Assembly (NCBI GenBank): GCA_030066595.1 | Contig: JASJBI010000027.1 | Location: forward strand, 36,881-100,880 | Length of the DNA: 64,000 bases | From: Alphaproteobacteria bacterium | Lineage (GTDB): Bacteria; Pseudomonadota; Alphaproteobacteria; JAJFFI01 | Direction: 5' to 3' | Translations under genes and position numbers: made by a program | Part shown: positions 26,101 to 34,752 of the stretch, one piece after another | How the letters are laid out: each line of letters starts with the position of its first letter | Numbering within the stretch: the first letter of the stretch is position 1 | The notes under the pieces: model-generated | Told to the model about the DNA's origin: nothing | The model's input: the letters and a program-made list of their open reading frames with translations, nothing else | Database searches by the model: none

Positions 26101-26601
26101 TCAACCTTCCGGCAAGGGACACTTGGTCCGGAGGGCTACAAAGCAGCTCAGATCGGTGGAGTCCTGCGACAGGCCCCGGACGCGCGGCGCCCGCTTGCGG
26201 GTCAGCCGTTCGCACATCCGCTTGGCGAGCTTCTCGGACTGCTCCAGGGTCATCGAGCGGCCGATGCCGCGGATGTCGGAGAAATCCGCTTCCGCGACCT
26301 TCAGGCACGGATACCAGTAGTTTCCCTCCTTGTTGAAACAGTCGGTCCGCACCTCGCGCCGCAGCACGTCGAGGTTCGGCCGGGCGATCGCCGACGGCAC
26401 CTCGCTGGTCCATTCCCGATACACGCGCACATTGATCTCGCCCGGAACGAAGGTCCCGTTCTTGAGCACATGGGCGACCCGGACGTTCTCCGGCGGATCG
26501 AGGTTGAACGTGCACAGGCTGGCGGCCTCCGGCGTTTCCGGGGTCGCGCAACTGGACAGCAAGAGGGCGAGACTCAGGCTCTGGCAGATTCGGCGCTTCA
26601 T
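26101..26601 (-). CDS. Predicted lipoprotein of unknown function
   Basis: A 166-residue protein starting MKRRICQSLSLALLLSSCATPE, a clear lipoprotein signal with lipobox LSSC (Cys18). The mature part has five or six further cysteines (SLCTF, TDCFN, YPCLK, RMCERL, LSCFV, TKCPL), which suggests disulfide bonds in the periplasm. I recognise no family. It converges with the methyltransferase gene and is separated by about 110 bases from the next lipoprotein gene on the same strand. Confidence 0.65.
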   Translation of the reverse strand: MKRRICQSLSLALLLSSCATPETPEAASLCTFNLDPPENVRVAHVLKNGTFVPGEINVRVYREWTSEVPSAIARPNLDVLRREVRTDCFNKEGNYWYPCLKVAEADFSDIRGIGRSMTLEQSEKLAKRMCERLTRKRAPRVRGLSQDSTDLSCFVALRTKCPLPEG

Positions 26602-26709
26602 TGGTTCGCTAATGGGGACAGAATGGCGACAATTCCGTGGCGGGCATCATTTCATACTGCCGGTCGACCCGCCAACACCTATGCGGGATCCGTCCGCATC
26701 GAACATCGG

Positions 26710-27321
26710 TCACTCGCCTTGCGCGGGTCCGGTCATGTCGGACGGCGTGGCGAGATACTTCTCTTGCAGCCGGTTTCGCACGACGGCCGCGTCGGCGCTG
26801 TCGTCATCGGTCGTTTGCAGCAATTCGACGGTCAGCGTTGTGCGCACCTGGGCGAAGGCCACCCTGGAAATGATCGGCGCAAAGGCAACGGGGTGGTGGT
26901 GCAGGTGATGCGAGCTGGCGAAGCCGAAGGGGTGGAAATGGCCGTGCCCGTAGTAGCGGTGGTCGCGCACCGTCACCTCCGCGTCCGTGCGCCGGTCGAT
27001 CACCTTGAAGGCCGGGTGCTCGGTCTCGATGGCGATGTCCGCGGCCCTGAGTTGGGCAACCTCCTGAGCCTGCGTCGCGAGCGCATCGAGTTCCGCCTCG
27101 CGTCCGATCGAGTTGGAGCTCACCCGGCGCTCGGCCGTGACGTAGCTCACCTCGTAGGATGTCTCGCCAAGCTGCCGGTCCGCATAGCCGTAGCTTTGCG
27201 CCTCAGCGATGGGGACATAAACGGGCGGTGGCACCGGCGCGGCGCAACCGGCCAGCAGGGCGGCACAAGCGACGACGAACGCCGCCCCGGCTTGATTGCG
27301 GGCCGCTGGACCGAAAACCAT
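26710..27321 (-). CDS. Histidine-rich lipoprotein (CC0125/CC1285-like)
   Basis: A 203-residue protein with an N-terminal signal and lipobox LLAGC. The body has YGYADRQLGETSYEVSYV, resembling the CC0125/CC1285 family of alphaproteobacterial lipoproteins that begin with a YEV(S/R)F strand. A histidine-rich segment lies in the middle (HGHFHPFGFASSHHLHHHP), which could bind metal ions. The function of the family is unknown. It ends 108 bases before the next lipoprotein gene, and the two may be co-transcribed from the bioY side. Confidence 0.65.
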   Translation of the reverse strand: MVFGPAARNQAGAAFVVACAALLAGCAAPVPPPVYVPIAEAQSYGYADRQLGETSYEVSYVTAERRVSSNSIGREAELDALATQAQEVAQLRAADIAIETEHPAFKVIDRRTDAEVTVRDHRYYGHGHFHPFGFASSHHLHHHPVAFAPIISRVAFAQVRTTLTVELLQTTDDDSADAAVVRNRLQEKYLATPSDMTGPAQGE

Positions 27322-27392
27322 GAGGCAAGTGTGCGCCTGCGCGGGCCAGGCCGCAATCAGGGAATGCTCCGCCCCGCCTCAGACCGACGACC

Positions 27393-28010
27393 TTACCCGC
27401 GCCAGCGGGAGACGAGCTTCCAGGCGAAGGGCAGCACGGCCGCCGCCAGGGCGATCTTGGCCGCCGCACCGGCGATGAACGGGGTCAGTCCGTTGGCAAT
27501 CGCCGCGCCGAGCGCCGCATCGAAGGCCAGCGCTTTGGCGTTGGCGAGGAAAAGGGAGAGCCACGCGACACCGAGGACGAAGATGCAGATGGTTCCCAGG
27601 GTGTTGGCTGCCAGCGTGCGCAGCACGGACCGGTCCCAGCCGCGCTCGCCCAGCCAGCCGACCAACGTGGCGGCGACCAGGAAGCCGACCAGATAGCCGG
27701 TCGTGGGTCCCGCGAAATAGGCGATGCCGCCGCCGGCCGCGAAGACCGGCAGTCCGACCGCGCCCTCGGCCAGGTAAAGCAACACCGTCGCCGCGCCCAG
27801 CTTCCAGCCGTAGGTCATGCCGACGACCAGGACGGCAAAGGTCTGCATGGTCATCGGCACCGGCCAGAACGGCACCTGGATCTTGGCCGATATCGCAATC
27901 AGCCCGGAGCCGACGATGGCGAGGATCGCCGCGCGAATGAGATCGGCTCGGGCGCCGGTCGGCCAAAGGGTGTCGGCGAGCGTGGGAAAGGTGTGTGAGG
28001 ACGCGCGCAT
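27393..28010 (-). CDS. bioY: Biotin transporter BioY (ECF substrate-binding subunit)
   Basis: A 205-residue BioY family protein with six hydrophobic segments. Signature pieces are KIQVPFWPVPMTMQTFAVLVVGMTYG (the conserved PVPMTMQTF loop), YLAEGAVGLPVFA and GPTTGYLVGFL. BioY is the biotin-binding membrane subunit of the energy-coupling-factor transporter and in many proteobacteria works without neighbouring bioMN genes, as here. It is divergent from nnr with about 175 bases between the starts. Confidence 0.95.
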   Translation of the reverse strand: MRASSHTFPTLADTLWPTGARADLIRAAILAIVGSGLIAISAKIQVPFWPVPMTMQTFAVLVVGMTYGWKLGAATVLLYLAEGAVGLPVFAAGGGIAYFAGPTTGYLVGFLVAATLVGWLGERGWDRSVLRTLAANTLGTICIFVLGVAWLSLFLANAKALAFDAALGAAIANGLTPFIAGAAAKIALAAAVLPFAWKLVSRWRG

Positions 28011-28185
28011 GGCTGACAGTCTCCAGCTACTGCGGGCCGGGCCGGCCCGGATGAATTCGGCGGGACCTTACTGTCTCCCGACTCGTGCGTCAAAAGCGCA
28101 AACCCGTGAGAACCGCTTTGCGCCACCGCGGCACCGGGCGGTATTCTCCCCTCACCATCGCGACACCCACAGGAGGATCCGAGCG

Positions 28186-29697
28186 TTGCCAGCCTCACCC
28201 GTATTGTTGACGGTGGAAGAGATGTATCGCGCGGACGCCGCGGCCATGGCCGGCGGCGTGTCCGGTGAGGCGCTGATGGAGGCCGCGGGCCTGGCGATCG
28301 CGCGCGAGATCGGGCGCCGCTGGAGCAACGGGCCGATCTCGATTCTCTGCGGGCCGGGCAACAACGGCGGTGACGGCTTCGTGATTGCGCGGCTCCTGCG
28401 GGCCGAGGGCTGGGAGGTTCGGCTCGGCCTGCTCGGAGACGCCGACCGGCTCAAGGGCGACGCGGCGCTCAATGCGTCGCGCTGGCGCGAGGCCTGCGGC
28501 GGCGAAATCCACGCCCTGACGCCGGACCTGGTAAAGGACGCCGAGCTGGTGGTCGATGCGCTGTTCGGCGCCGGTCTCGCCCGCCCGCTGGAGGGCGTCG
28601 CCAAAGAGACCATCCAGGCCGTCCGCCGCTCGGGCCTGCCGGTGGTGGCCGTAGACGTGCCCAGCGGCGTGCACGGCGACAGCGGCGCCGTGCTTGGCGG
28701 AGACGCGGAGGGCGTGGCCGCGGCCGAACTGACGGTCACCTTCTGCTGCCGCAAGCCCGGCCATCTGCTGCTGCCCGGCCGGCTCTACTGCGGCGAGGTG
28801 GTCACCGCCGATATCGGCATACCGCCCGCGGTGGTCACGGAGATCGCGCCGCAGACCCGGGAGAACACGCCCGAGCTCTGGCTGGACGGCTATCCCTGGC
28901 CGCGGCTCGCCGGGCACAAATACGACCGGGGGCACGCGGTCGTGTGCGGCGGTGCGGAGATGACTGGCGCCGCCCGCTTGGCCGCGCGCGCAACCTTGCG
29001 CGCCGGTGCCGGGCTGGTGACGATCGCGGCGCCGGCTGCTGCCATGCCGGTCTACCGCGCCTTGATCGGCGGTATCTTGACCCATGCGGGGGACGCGCCC
29101 GCGGACCTGGCCGACTTTCTGGCGGACCGGCGCAAGACCGCCGTCCTGATCGGACCGGGCAATGGCGTCGACGACCGGACCCGGTCGAACGCGCTCGCCG
29201 CGCTTGCTTCGGGCAAGGCCTGCGTGCTGGACGCCGACGCGCTGACCGTATTCCAGGACGACCGTGCGGCGTTGTTCGATGCGATCGGGGAGCGCTGCGT
29301 GCTCACGCCCCATGACGGAGAGTATGCGCGGCTGTTCGACCATGAGGGCGACCGGCTGTCGAAGGCCCGCGCGGCGGCTGGGGAGAGCGGAGCCGTCGTC
29401 GTACTCAAGGGCGGCGACACGGTCGTCGCCGCGCCCGACGGGCGCGCGGCGATCAACACCAACGCGCCGGCCGAGCTCGCGACTGCTGGGGCGGGCGACG
29501 TGCTGGCCGGTTTGACCCTGGGTCTCTTGGCGCAGGACATGGATGCCTACGCGGCCGCCTGTGCTGCGGTCTGGATCCACGGCGCCGCGGCGGCCGCGTT
29601 CGGGCCGGGCCTGATCGCGGACGATCTGGCGGACGGGGTGCCGCCGGTCCTGGCCGACCTCAAGCGGCAAGCGCACGGCAACGCCGCCGGGCGATAA
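28186..29697 (+). CDS. nnr: Bifunctional NAD(P)HX epimerase / ADP-dependent NAD(P)HX dehydratase
   Basis: A 503-residue bifunctional nicotinamide nucleotide repair enzyme. The N-terminal YjeF_N epimerase half (about residues 5-210) has CGPGNNGGDGFVIARLL and DALFGAGLARPL. The C-terminal YjeF_C ribokinase-like dehydratase half (about 230-495) has the terminal TAGAGDVLAGLTLG motif with the catalytic aspartate and an upstream LTPHDGEYARL segment. The start is the TTG at 28186, because AGGAGGA at 28171-28177 lies 8 bases upstream. The frame is open further upstream, but that sequence belongs to the bioY promoter region. It repairs hydrated NADH/NADPH. Confidence 0.93.
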   Translation: MPASPVLLTVEEMYRADAAAMAGGVSGEALMEAAGLAIAREIGRRWSNGPISILCGPGNNGGDGFVIARLLRAEGWEVRLGLLGDADRLKGDAALNASRWREACGGEIHALTPDLVKDAELVVDALFGAGLARPLEGVAKETIQAVRRSGLPVVAVDVPSGVHGDSGAVLGGDAEGVAAAELTVTFCCRKPGHLLLPGRLYCGEVVTADIGIPPAVVTEIAPQTRENTPELWLDGYPWPRLAGHKYDRGHAVVCGGAEMTGAARLAARATLRAGAGLVTIAAPAAAMPVYRALIGGILTHAGDAPADLADFLADRRKTAVLIGPGNGVDDRTRSNALAALASGKACVLDADALTVFQDDRAALFDAIGERCVLTPHDGEYARLFDHEGDRLSKARAAAGESGAVVVLKGGDTVVAAPDGRAAINTNAPAELATAGAGDVLAGLTLGLLAQDMDAYAAACAAVWIHGAAAAAFGPGLIADDLADGVPPVLADLKRQAHGNAAGR

Positions 29698-29767
29698 CAG
29701 AAAATTAACCATAGCCGTTAATACTTGCGCCCGGTATCCCAGGGTGAGAGAGCGCGAGTATTAAGAT

Positions 29768-30109
29768 ATGAATCAGGCAATTGTATTCCGTCCTTCAACT
29801 AAAAACGGAACTCTGGCCAAGCCGGAGCCGAACCGCAGACTGACGAGCGTCCTCTGCCGCCATGGCCAGGCGCTGCACTATGTTCGCCCTGGCAGCCGCT
29901 ATCGCCGGGATCAGGCGGACGGCACGGCGGAGACTGCCGAGATCGTCGAGATCTATCGGGATCCCGCCGGCATCCCGCATTTCCGCTACGAGGTGACCTT
30001 CGAGAAGCCGTACCATCTGCCGACGCGGGAAGGGTCCCACGTGCTGGCCGCGCACAGCTTCTTCGAACGCTTCGAGGGTGCCGTCGAGGACCAGCTCGCC
30101 GCCCATTGA
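29768..30109 (+). CDS. Small conserved-looking hypothetical protein
   Basis: A 113-residue soluble protein (MNQAIVFRPSTKNGTLAKPEP). The central part reads like a compact beta-domain: HYVRPGSRYRRDQADGT, followed by AEIVEIYRDPAGIPHFRYEVTFEK. No transmembrane segment or catalytic motif is visible. The codon usage and amino-acid balance look real, and the upstream segment is AT-rich (29700-29767), as expected for a promoter. It lies 70 bases after nnr. I do not recognise the family. Confidence 0.6.
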   Translation: MNQAIVFRPSTKNGTLAKPEPNRRLTSVLCRHGQALHYVRPGSRYRRDQADGTAETAEIVEIYRDPAGIPHFRYEVTFEKPYHLPTREGSHVLAAHSFFERFEGAVEDQLAAH

Positions 30110-30197
30110 ACGGCTGTGCCCCGCCGGCGCCACGGCCGAAGCCACGCGTCCGCCGGAAGCGTGCCCGTCACGAAGAGGCTGAACGCCGGTGGCCGTT

Positions 30198-30809
30198 CTA
30201 CGCGGCCGACGAGCGCGCGGTGCCGAGGTCCGCGGTCACGCGGGTCAGTTCGCCTGTTTCGATGTCGTAGACATAGCCGTAGACGTTGACGTGCGCGGGC
30301 GTGCCCGGCGAGGTCCGGATCAGGCGCGTGTCGTGCTCGAGCGAGGCGGCGTAGTCGGTGATGCAGACGCTCTCCCGGGGGTAGAGATCGGAGATGTCGC
30401 GGCCGTGCTCGTGCTTGAAGGCCGCGATGATGCCGTCGGCGGTGTAGGAGCTCGCGCCGCAATGGGTGTGGTGCACGACCACCACGTTCTCCACGCCGAG
30501 CAGGTGCTGGGCAACCGTGATCGAGCGCAGCGCGTCCATCGCCCGTCCGCCCGCGACCACCACGTTCAAGACCGTGGTCGTCGTGCCGATCCCGTTGCCG
30601 TCCGCGTCGGTGACGACCTCGCCCGGATAGACGTCGCCGAACTCTTTGGCGACCGCCTCCGGGATCCCGGCGGCGCGCGGGTCGAAGCAGTAGATGATGA
30701 CCGTCCGCAGGGGCATCAGCTTGGCGAATTCCTTGCGCACTGTCGCTTCGTCGTAGCCCGGCTGGGCCGAAAACGCGTGGGCGTTGAAGTCGTAATTCGG
30801 GCTGGTCAT
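30198..30809 (-). CDS. Beta-class carbonic-anhydrase-like protein
   Basis: A 203-residue protein started at the ATG at 30809, preceded by AAAGGAG. The zinc-site motifs of beta-carbonic anhydrases are present: CFDPR (C41, D43, R45) and HHTHCG (H114, C117). The intervening GGRAMDALRSITVAQHLLGVENVVVVHH segment matches the fold. Zinc-dependent hydration of CO2 is the family reaction. However, this branch is divergent, so a carbonyl-sulfide or CS2 hydrolase-like activity cannot be excluded. It is the last gene of a TetR-controlled operon after an AhpD-like protein, so a stress-related role is plausible. Confidence 0.8.
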   Translation of the reverse strand: MTSPNYDFNAHAFSAQPGYDEATVRKEFAKLMPLRTVIIYCFDPRAAGIPEAVAKEFGDVYPGEVVTDADGNGIGTTTTVLNVVVAGGRAMDALRSITVAQHLLGVENVVVVHHTHCGASSYTADGIIAAFKHEHGRDISDLYPRESVCITDYAASLEHDTRLIRTSPGTPAHVNVYGYVYDIETGELTRVTADLGTARSSAA

Positions 30810-30862
30810 GGTCGTACTCCTTTCTGGCTGGGTTTCTTGGATAGCGAGACGCGGAACGGGCC

Positions 30863-31417
30863 TCAGCTCGCCCGCTTGAGCGCGTTGTCGATCAGCGGGG
30901 CGTAGCCCTGGCTGGCCAGCGCCTTGCCGATTTGGCGGAAGTAACCTTCCTCGCCTTCGATCCCGATCGCGTCGACCAGACGGTTCACGTAGTTGAACAG
31001 GGCGATGACGTTGATCGCGTCCTCGACGGCCTGTTCCGACCAACCGGCGGCGAGGAGGGCGTCCACGTCCTTTTGCCCCATGCGCTCCGGCGTCGCCGTC
31101 AGCTTGTCCGCGAAGCGCAGCATGGCGCGGAGCCGCGCGTCGATGCCGTCGCCGTCCGGCCCGTCCTCGAGGGCCTCGATGGTCGCCCAGCCGATCTCCA
31201 TCGCCGCGAGCGTCCAGCGATGGGCGCCGAGACAGAAGTCGCAGCCGTTCCGCTTCGAGACGTGGGCCGCGATCATCTCGCGCTCGGCCTTGCTCAGCTC
31301 AGAGGGACGGGTCATCACGCCCTCGATGAACTGGAGCAGCGGGGCATAGAGAGCGGGGTCGCGCAGGAAAACGTCGGCGACGCCCTTAAAATTCTTCGCG
31401 TGGCTCAGATAGGGCAT
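30863..31417 (-). CDS. AhpD/carboxymuconolactone decarboxylase-family peroxidase-related protein
   Basis: A 184-residue all-helical protein with the AhpD-type redox motif CDFCLGAH (C59, C62, H66), preceded by the typical LSKAEREMIAAHVSKRNG helix. AhpD-like proteins use the CxxC pair to reduce peroxides or to act as thiol disulfide reductants. It sits between the TetR regulator and the carbonic-anhydrase-like gene. A perfect operator palindrome lies 19 bases upstream of its start, so it should be repressed by that TetR protein. Confidence 0.85.
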   Translation of the reverse strand: MPYLSHAKNFKGVADVFLRDPALYAPLLQFIEGVMTRPSELSKAEREMIAAHVSKRNGCDFCLGAHRWTLAAMEIGWATIEALEDGPDGDGIDARLRAMLRFADKLTATPERMGQKDVDALLAAGWSEQAVEDAINVIALFNYVNRLVDAIGIEGEEGYFRQIGKALASQGYAPLIDNALKRAS

Positions 31418-31436
31418 TTCGGGTCTCCCGTGTTGG

Positions 31437-31460
31437 ATTTCATATCGAACGATATGAAAT
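31437..31460. promoter_or_regulatory. Operator palindrome before the AhpD-like gene
   Basis: A perfect 10-bp inverted repeat, ATTTCATATC and GATATGAAAT, separated by GAAC. It lies between the tetR stop and the AhpD-like start. A near-identical repeat occurs upstream of the tetR gene itself (32066-32087), a strong indication that both are binding sites of the encoded TetR protein. Confidence 0.85.
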
Positions 31461-31473
31461 AGGCCAAAAAAAT

Positions 31474-32055
31474 TTAACCGAGCGCCGACAGCGCGGTGCG
31501 GATGTGCCGCCGCAGATAGGCGTCGCTGCAGCCCGAGCGCAGCAGGAAGCCCGTGCTGTAGGCCGTGGTGGTCAGGAATTCGGCCAGCGCATCGATATCT
31601 TTCTCCTTGTCCAGTTCGCCGTCCGTCTGCGCCTCGGACAGTCTCGACCGGAAGGCGTCCCGCACGAGCTTCATATGCGCCCGCACCTTGGCCGCCGCCT
31701 CCGCATCATAGGGCGCCAGCTCGACGGCTGTGTTGCACATCAGGCAGCCGACGCGGCCGTCGGACGTCTTCATCAGTTCCAGCAGGCGGTCGAAGGCCCG
31801 GCGCAGGCCCTCGGTGAGGGGACCGGGGCGTTTCAGCTCGCCGATGAGCTCTGCCGCGATCGTGTCGCGGTAGCGGTCGAGCGCCGCTAGGAACAGGCCC
31901 CGCTTGTTCTCGAACTCGCTATAGAGGCCGTAGTAGTTGACGCCGGTCCGCTCGACCAGGTCGCGGATCGAGGTGTCGTGATAGCCCTTGGCCCAGAACT
32001 GGCGCATCGCCTTGTCCAGGGCCTCTTCGGGCTCGAATTCCTTCGGTCTGCCCAC
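31474..32055 (-). CDS. TetR/AcrR family transcriptional regulator
   Basis: A 193-residue TetR regulator. The N-terminal helix-turn-helix (about residues 10-52) reads ALDKAMRQFWAKGYHDTSI followed by RDLVERTGVNYYGLYSEFENK. The helical C-terminal ligand domain includes VGCLMCNTAVELAPYD, where two cysteines and the NTAVEL motif resemble AcuR/NemR-like members. The cysteines could sense electrophiles or oxidants. It is the first gene of the operon. Matching palindromes flank it, implying autorepression and repression of the AhpD-like and carbonic-anhydrase-like genes. Confidence 0.9.
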   Translation of the reverse strand: MGRPKEFEPEEALDKAMRQFWAKGYHDTSIRDLVERTGVNYYGLYSEFENKRGLFLAALDRYRDTIAAELIGELKRPGPLTEGLRRAFDRLLELMKTSDGRVGCLMCNTAVELAPYDAEAAAKVRAHMKLVRDAFRSRLSEAQTDGELDKEKDIDALAEFLTTTAYSTGFLLRSGCSDAYLRRHIRTALSALG

Positions 32056-32065
32056 CGCACGCTCT

Positions 32066-32087
32066 TTTCATAGCAAGTGATATGAAA
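32066..32087. promoter_or_regulatory. Operator palindrome before the tetR gene
   Basis: TTTCATAGC and GATATGAAA separated by AAGT, a 9-bp inverted repeat with one mismatch. It has the same half-site and spacer length as the perfect repeat at 31437-31460. It starts 11 bases upstream of the tetR ATG, consistent with autorepression. Confidence 0.8.
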
Positions 32088-32227
32088 CAAGCTAAGCGTA
32101 TTGGTCGCCGGAGTCAAGGGGTGGCTAGCGGCTCGACAAAGGCGGCCGAGATGCTATCAATTCGTTAGGACCTCGCGGTCCAACGTGATCCCGCGAGCCG
32201 CCCGCAGATGTCCCTGAAAGGATTGGC

Positions 32228-34660
32228 ATGAGCGCGATCGCCGAACGCCCGGACGCCAGCACGTCGCCCGATCCCGTGTTCCTTTTGTCGCAGATCGAGC
32301 GCAAGCTGTTGTGGCTGTCCTCCTGGATGATCCACAACGCCAACCATCTGCGTCCGTCCAAGGACGGCCTCAAGGTCGGCGGCCACCAGGCGTCCTCGGC
32401 CTCGGTCGCGACCATCATGACAGCGCTCTATTTCGACGTGCTGCGGCCCGAAGACCGGGTGGCCGTGAAGCCCCATGCGAGCCCGGTGTTTCACGCGATC
32501 CAGTATCTCTTGGGCCGGCAGTCCCGCGCGCATCTCGAGGCGTTCCGCGCGCTCGGCGGCGCGCAATCCTATCCGTCCCGCACCAAGGACGCGGACGACG
32601 TGGATTTCTCCACCGGCTCGGTTGGCCTCGGCGTGGCCATGACCAGCTTCGCCGCGCTGGTGCAGGACTATCTAGACCTCAAGGACCTCTTGCCCGAGGG
32701 CCGCGCGCCCGGCCGCATGGTCGCGATCGTGGGCGACGCCGAGCTCGACGAGGGCAATGTCTACGAGGCGCTGCTGGAGGGCTGGAAGCACGGCCTGCGC
32801 AATGTCTGGTGGGTGATCGACTACAACCGTCAGAGCCTCGACAGCACCATCACCGACCACCTCTACGGCCGCTTCGACGAACTGTTCGAGGCCATGGGCT
32901 GGCGGGTGATCACGGCGAAATACGGCAAGCTCTTGGAGGCCGCCTTCGCTCAAAAGGGCGGCGACGCGCTCCGCCAGTGGATCGACGACTGTCCCAACTC
33001 CCTCTACGCCGCGCTCTGCTACAAGGGCGCGGCGCTGGCCCGGGGCGAGGCCGGCGACCAGGCGATCAAGGGCTGGCGCGACCACCTCACGGCGGACATT
33101 GGCGCCGTGCCCGGCATCGCCGCGCTCTTGGACGCCCATGACGACGCGGCGCTGCACCGGCTGATGACCAATCTCGCGGGCCACGACATGGCGGCGATGC
33201 GTGAGATTTTTCACGGCATCCCGGACGACCAGCCGACCTGCATCATCGCCTACACCATCAAGGGCCACGGCCTGCCCTTCGCGGGCCACAAGGACAACCA
33301 TGCGGGGCTCATGAACCCGGACCAGATGGCCGCCTTCCAAAAGGAGATGGGCGTGCCGGAGGGTCAGGAATGGGAGCCGTTCGCGGGACTCGACGTTTCG
33401 GCCGAGGATCTGCGCGCCTTTCTCGACCGGATGCCCTTCGCCCGGGAATACCCGCGGCGCTACGCGGCCGCGCGGCTGCCGGTGCCCTCACTGGTCCCGG
33501 CGCCGGGCGGCGGACGCCTCTCGACCCAGGAGGCCTTCGGCAAGATCTTGAACGATCTGGCGCGCGGCGACAGCGATCTCGCGGCGCGCATCGTCACCAC
33601 CTCGCCGGACGTGACCGTCTCCACCAATCTGGGCCCCTGGGTGAACCGGCGCGGCATCTTCGACCGGCGCGACCGGGGCGACGCCTTCCGCGACGAGAAG
33701 GTGGTCTCGGCCCAGCAATGGAACATGTCGCCCAAGGGCCAGCATATCGAGCTCGGCATCGCCGAGAACAACCTGTTCATCCTGCTCGCCGCCCTCGGGC
33801 TGTCGCACTCGCTGTTCGGCACGCGGCTCCTGCCCATCGGTACCCTCTACGACCCCTTCATCCAGCGCGGGCTCGATGCGCTCAACTACGCCTGCTACCA
33901 GGGGGCCCGGTTCATGCTGGTGGCGACGCCGTCCGGCATCACGCTCGCGCCCGAGGGCGGCGCGCACCAGTCGGTCTCGACCCCCTTGATCGGCATGGCC
34001 CAGGACGGCATCGCCGGCTTCGAGCCGGCCTTCGCCGACGAGCTCGCGGCGATCATGGCCTGGTCCTTCGACTACATGCAGCGGGACGGCAGCGGCGCGG
34101 GCGACGCCGACTGGCTCCGGGACGTGGAGGGCGGCTCGGTCTATCTGCGGCTTTCAACGCGGCCGCTCGAACAGCCCGGGCGCCCGATGACGGACGACCT
34201 GCGTGACGCCACCATCGCCGGCGGCTATTGGCTCAAACCGCCGGCGCCCGGCGCCGAGCTCGCCATCGTCTACACCGGCGCGATTGCGCCCGAGGCCATC
34301 GAGGCCCATGCGCAAGTGCTCGAGGACATCCCCGGTGCCGGGCTCCTGGCGGTCACTTCGGCGGATCGGCTCAACGCCGGCTGGACCGCCGTCGACCGGG
34401 CCCGCCAGGCGGGCACGGCGCACGGTCCCTCCCAGATCGAGCAGCTCTTGGCGCCGCTTGCGCCCAAGGCGGCGCTGGTCACCGTGCTCGACGGCCACCC
34501 GGCCACGCTCGCCTGGCTCGGCGGCGTGCGCGGGCACCGTGTCTATCCGCTCGGCGTTGAGCATTTCGGTCAGACCGGCGACATCCCCGACCTCTACCGC
34601 CAGTACCGGATCGACGCGGACGCCATCCTCGACGCCTGCGCGCAGGCCTGTTTGGGGTGA
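32228..34660 (+). CDS. Transketolase / pyruvate dehydrogenase E1-like thiamine-diphosphate enzyme
   Basis: An 810-residue ThDP enzyme with both the pyrophosphate and pyrimidine domains in one chain. The ThDP/Mg motif is GDAELDEGN with DYNRQS about 30 residues later. KPHASPVFHAIQYL and the HIELGIAENNLF glutamate region in the pyrimidine domain are also visible. The overall pattern (SKDGLKVGGHQASSAS) is closer to homodimeric AceE-type E1 than to canonical transketolase, but the chain is about 75 residues shorter than AceE. No E2 or E3 gene is nearby, so the acceptor and substrate (pyruvate, another 2-oxo acid or a ketose) remain open. It stands alone behind a short AT-rich leader, divergent from the tetR operon. 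Confidence 0.75.
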   Translation: MSAIAERPDASTSPDPVFLLSQIERKLLWLSSWMIHNANHLRPSKDGLKVGGHQASSASVATIMTALYFDVLRPEDRVAVKPHASPVFHAIQYLLGRQSRAHLEAFRALGGAQSYPSRTKDADDVDFSTGSVGLGVAMTSFAALVQDYLDLKDLLPEGRAPGRMVAIVGDAELDEGNVYEALLEGWKHGLRNVWWVIDYNRQSLDSTITDHLYGRFDELFEAMGWRVITAKYGKLLEAAFAQKGGDALRQWIDDCPNSLYAALCYKGAALARGEAGDQAIKGWRDHLTADIGAVPGIAALLDAHDDAALHRLMTNLAGHDMAAMREIFHGIPDDQPTCIIAYTIKGHGLPFAGHKDNHAGLMNPDQMAAFQKEMGVPEGQEWEPFAGLDVSAEDLRAFLDRMPFAREYPRRYAAARLPVPSLVPAPGGGRLSTQEAFGKILNDLARGDSDLAARIVTTSPDVTVSTNLGPWVNRRGIFDRRDRGDAFRDEKVVSAQQWNMSPKGQHIELGIAENNLFILLAALGLSHSLFGTRLLPIGTLYDPFIQRGLDALNYACYQGARFMLVATPSGITLAPEGGAHQSVSTPLIGMAQDGIAGFEPAFADELAAIMAWSFDYMQRDGSGAGDADWLRDVEGGSVYLRLSTRPLEQPGRPMTDDLRDATIAGGYWLKPPAPGAELAIVYTGAIAPEAIEAHAQVLEDIPGAGLLAVTSADRLNAGWTAVDRARQAGTAHGPSQIEQLLAPLAPKAALVTVLDGHPATLAWLGGVRGHRVYPLGVEHFGQTGDIPDLYRQYRIDADAILDACAQACLG

Positions 34661-34752
34661 ACGCAAGACTCGGTCGTCAACCGATCGTGAGTTGACCTGC
34701 CGCGCGATTTCGGTACCTCACTCTTTATGCCTTTGCCGAGGACGACGCACCC

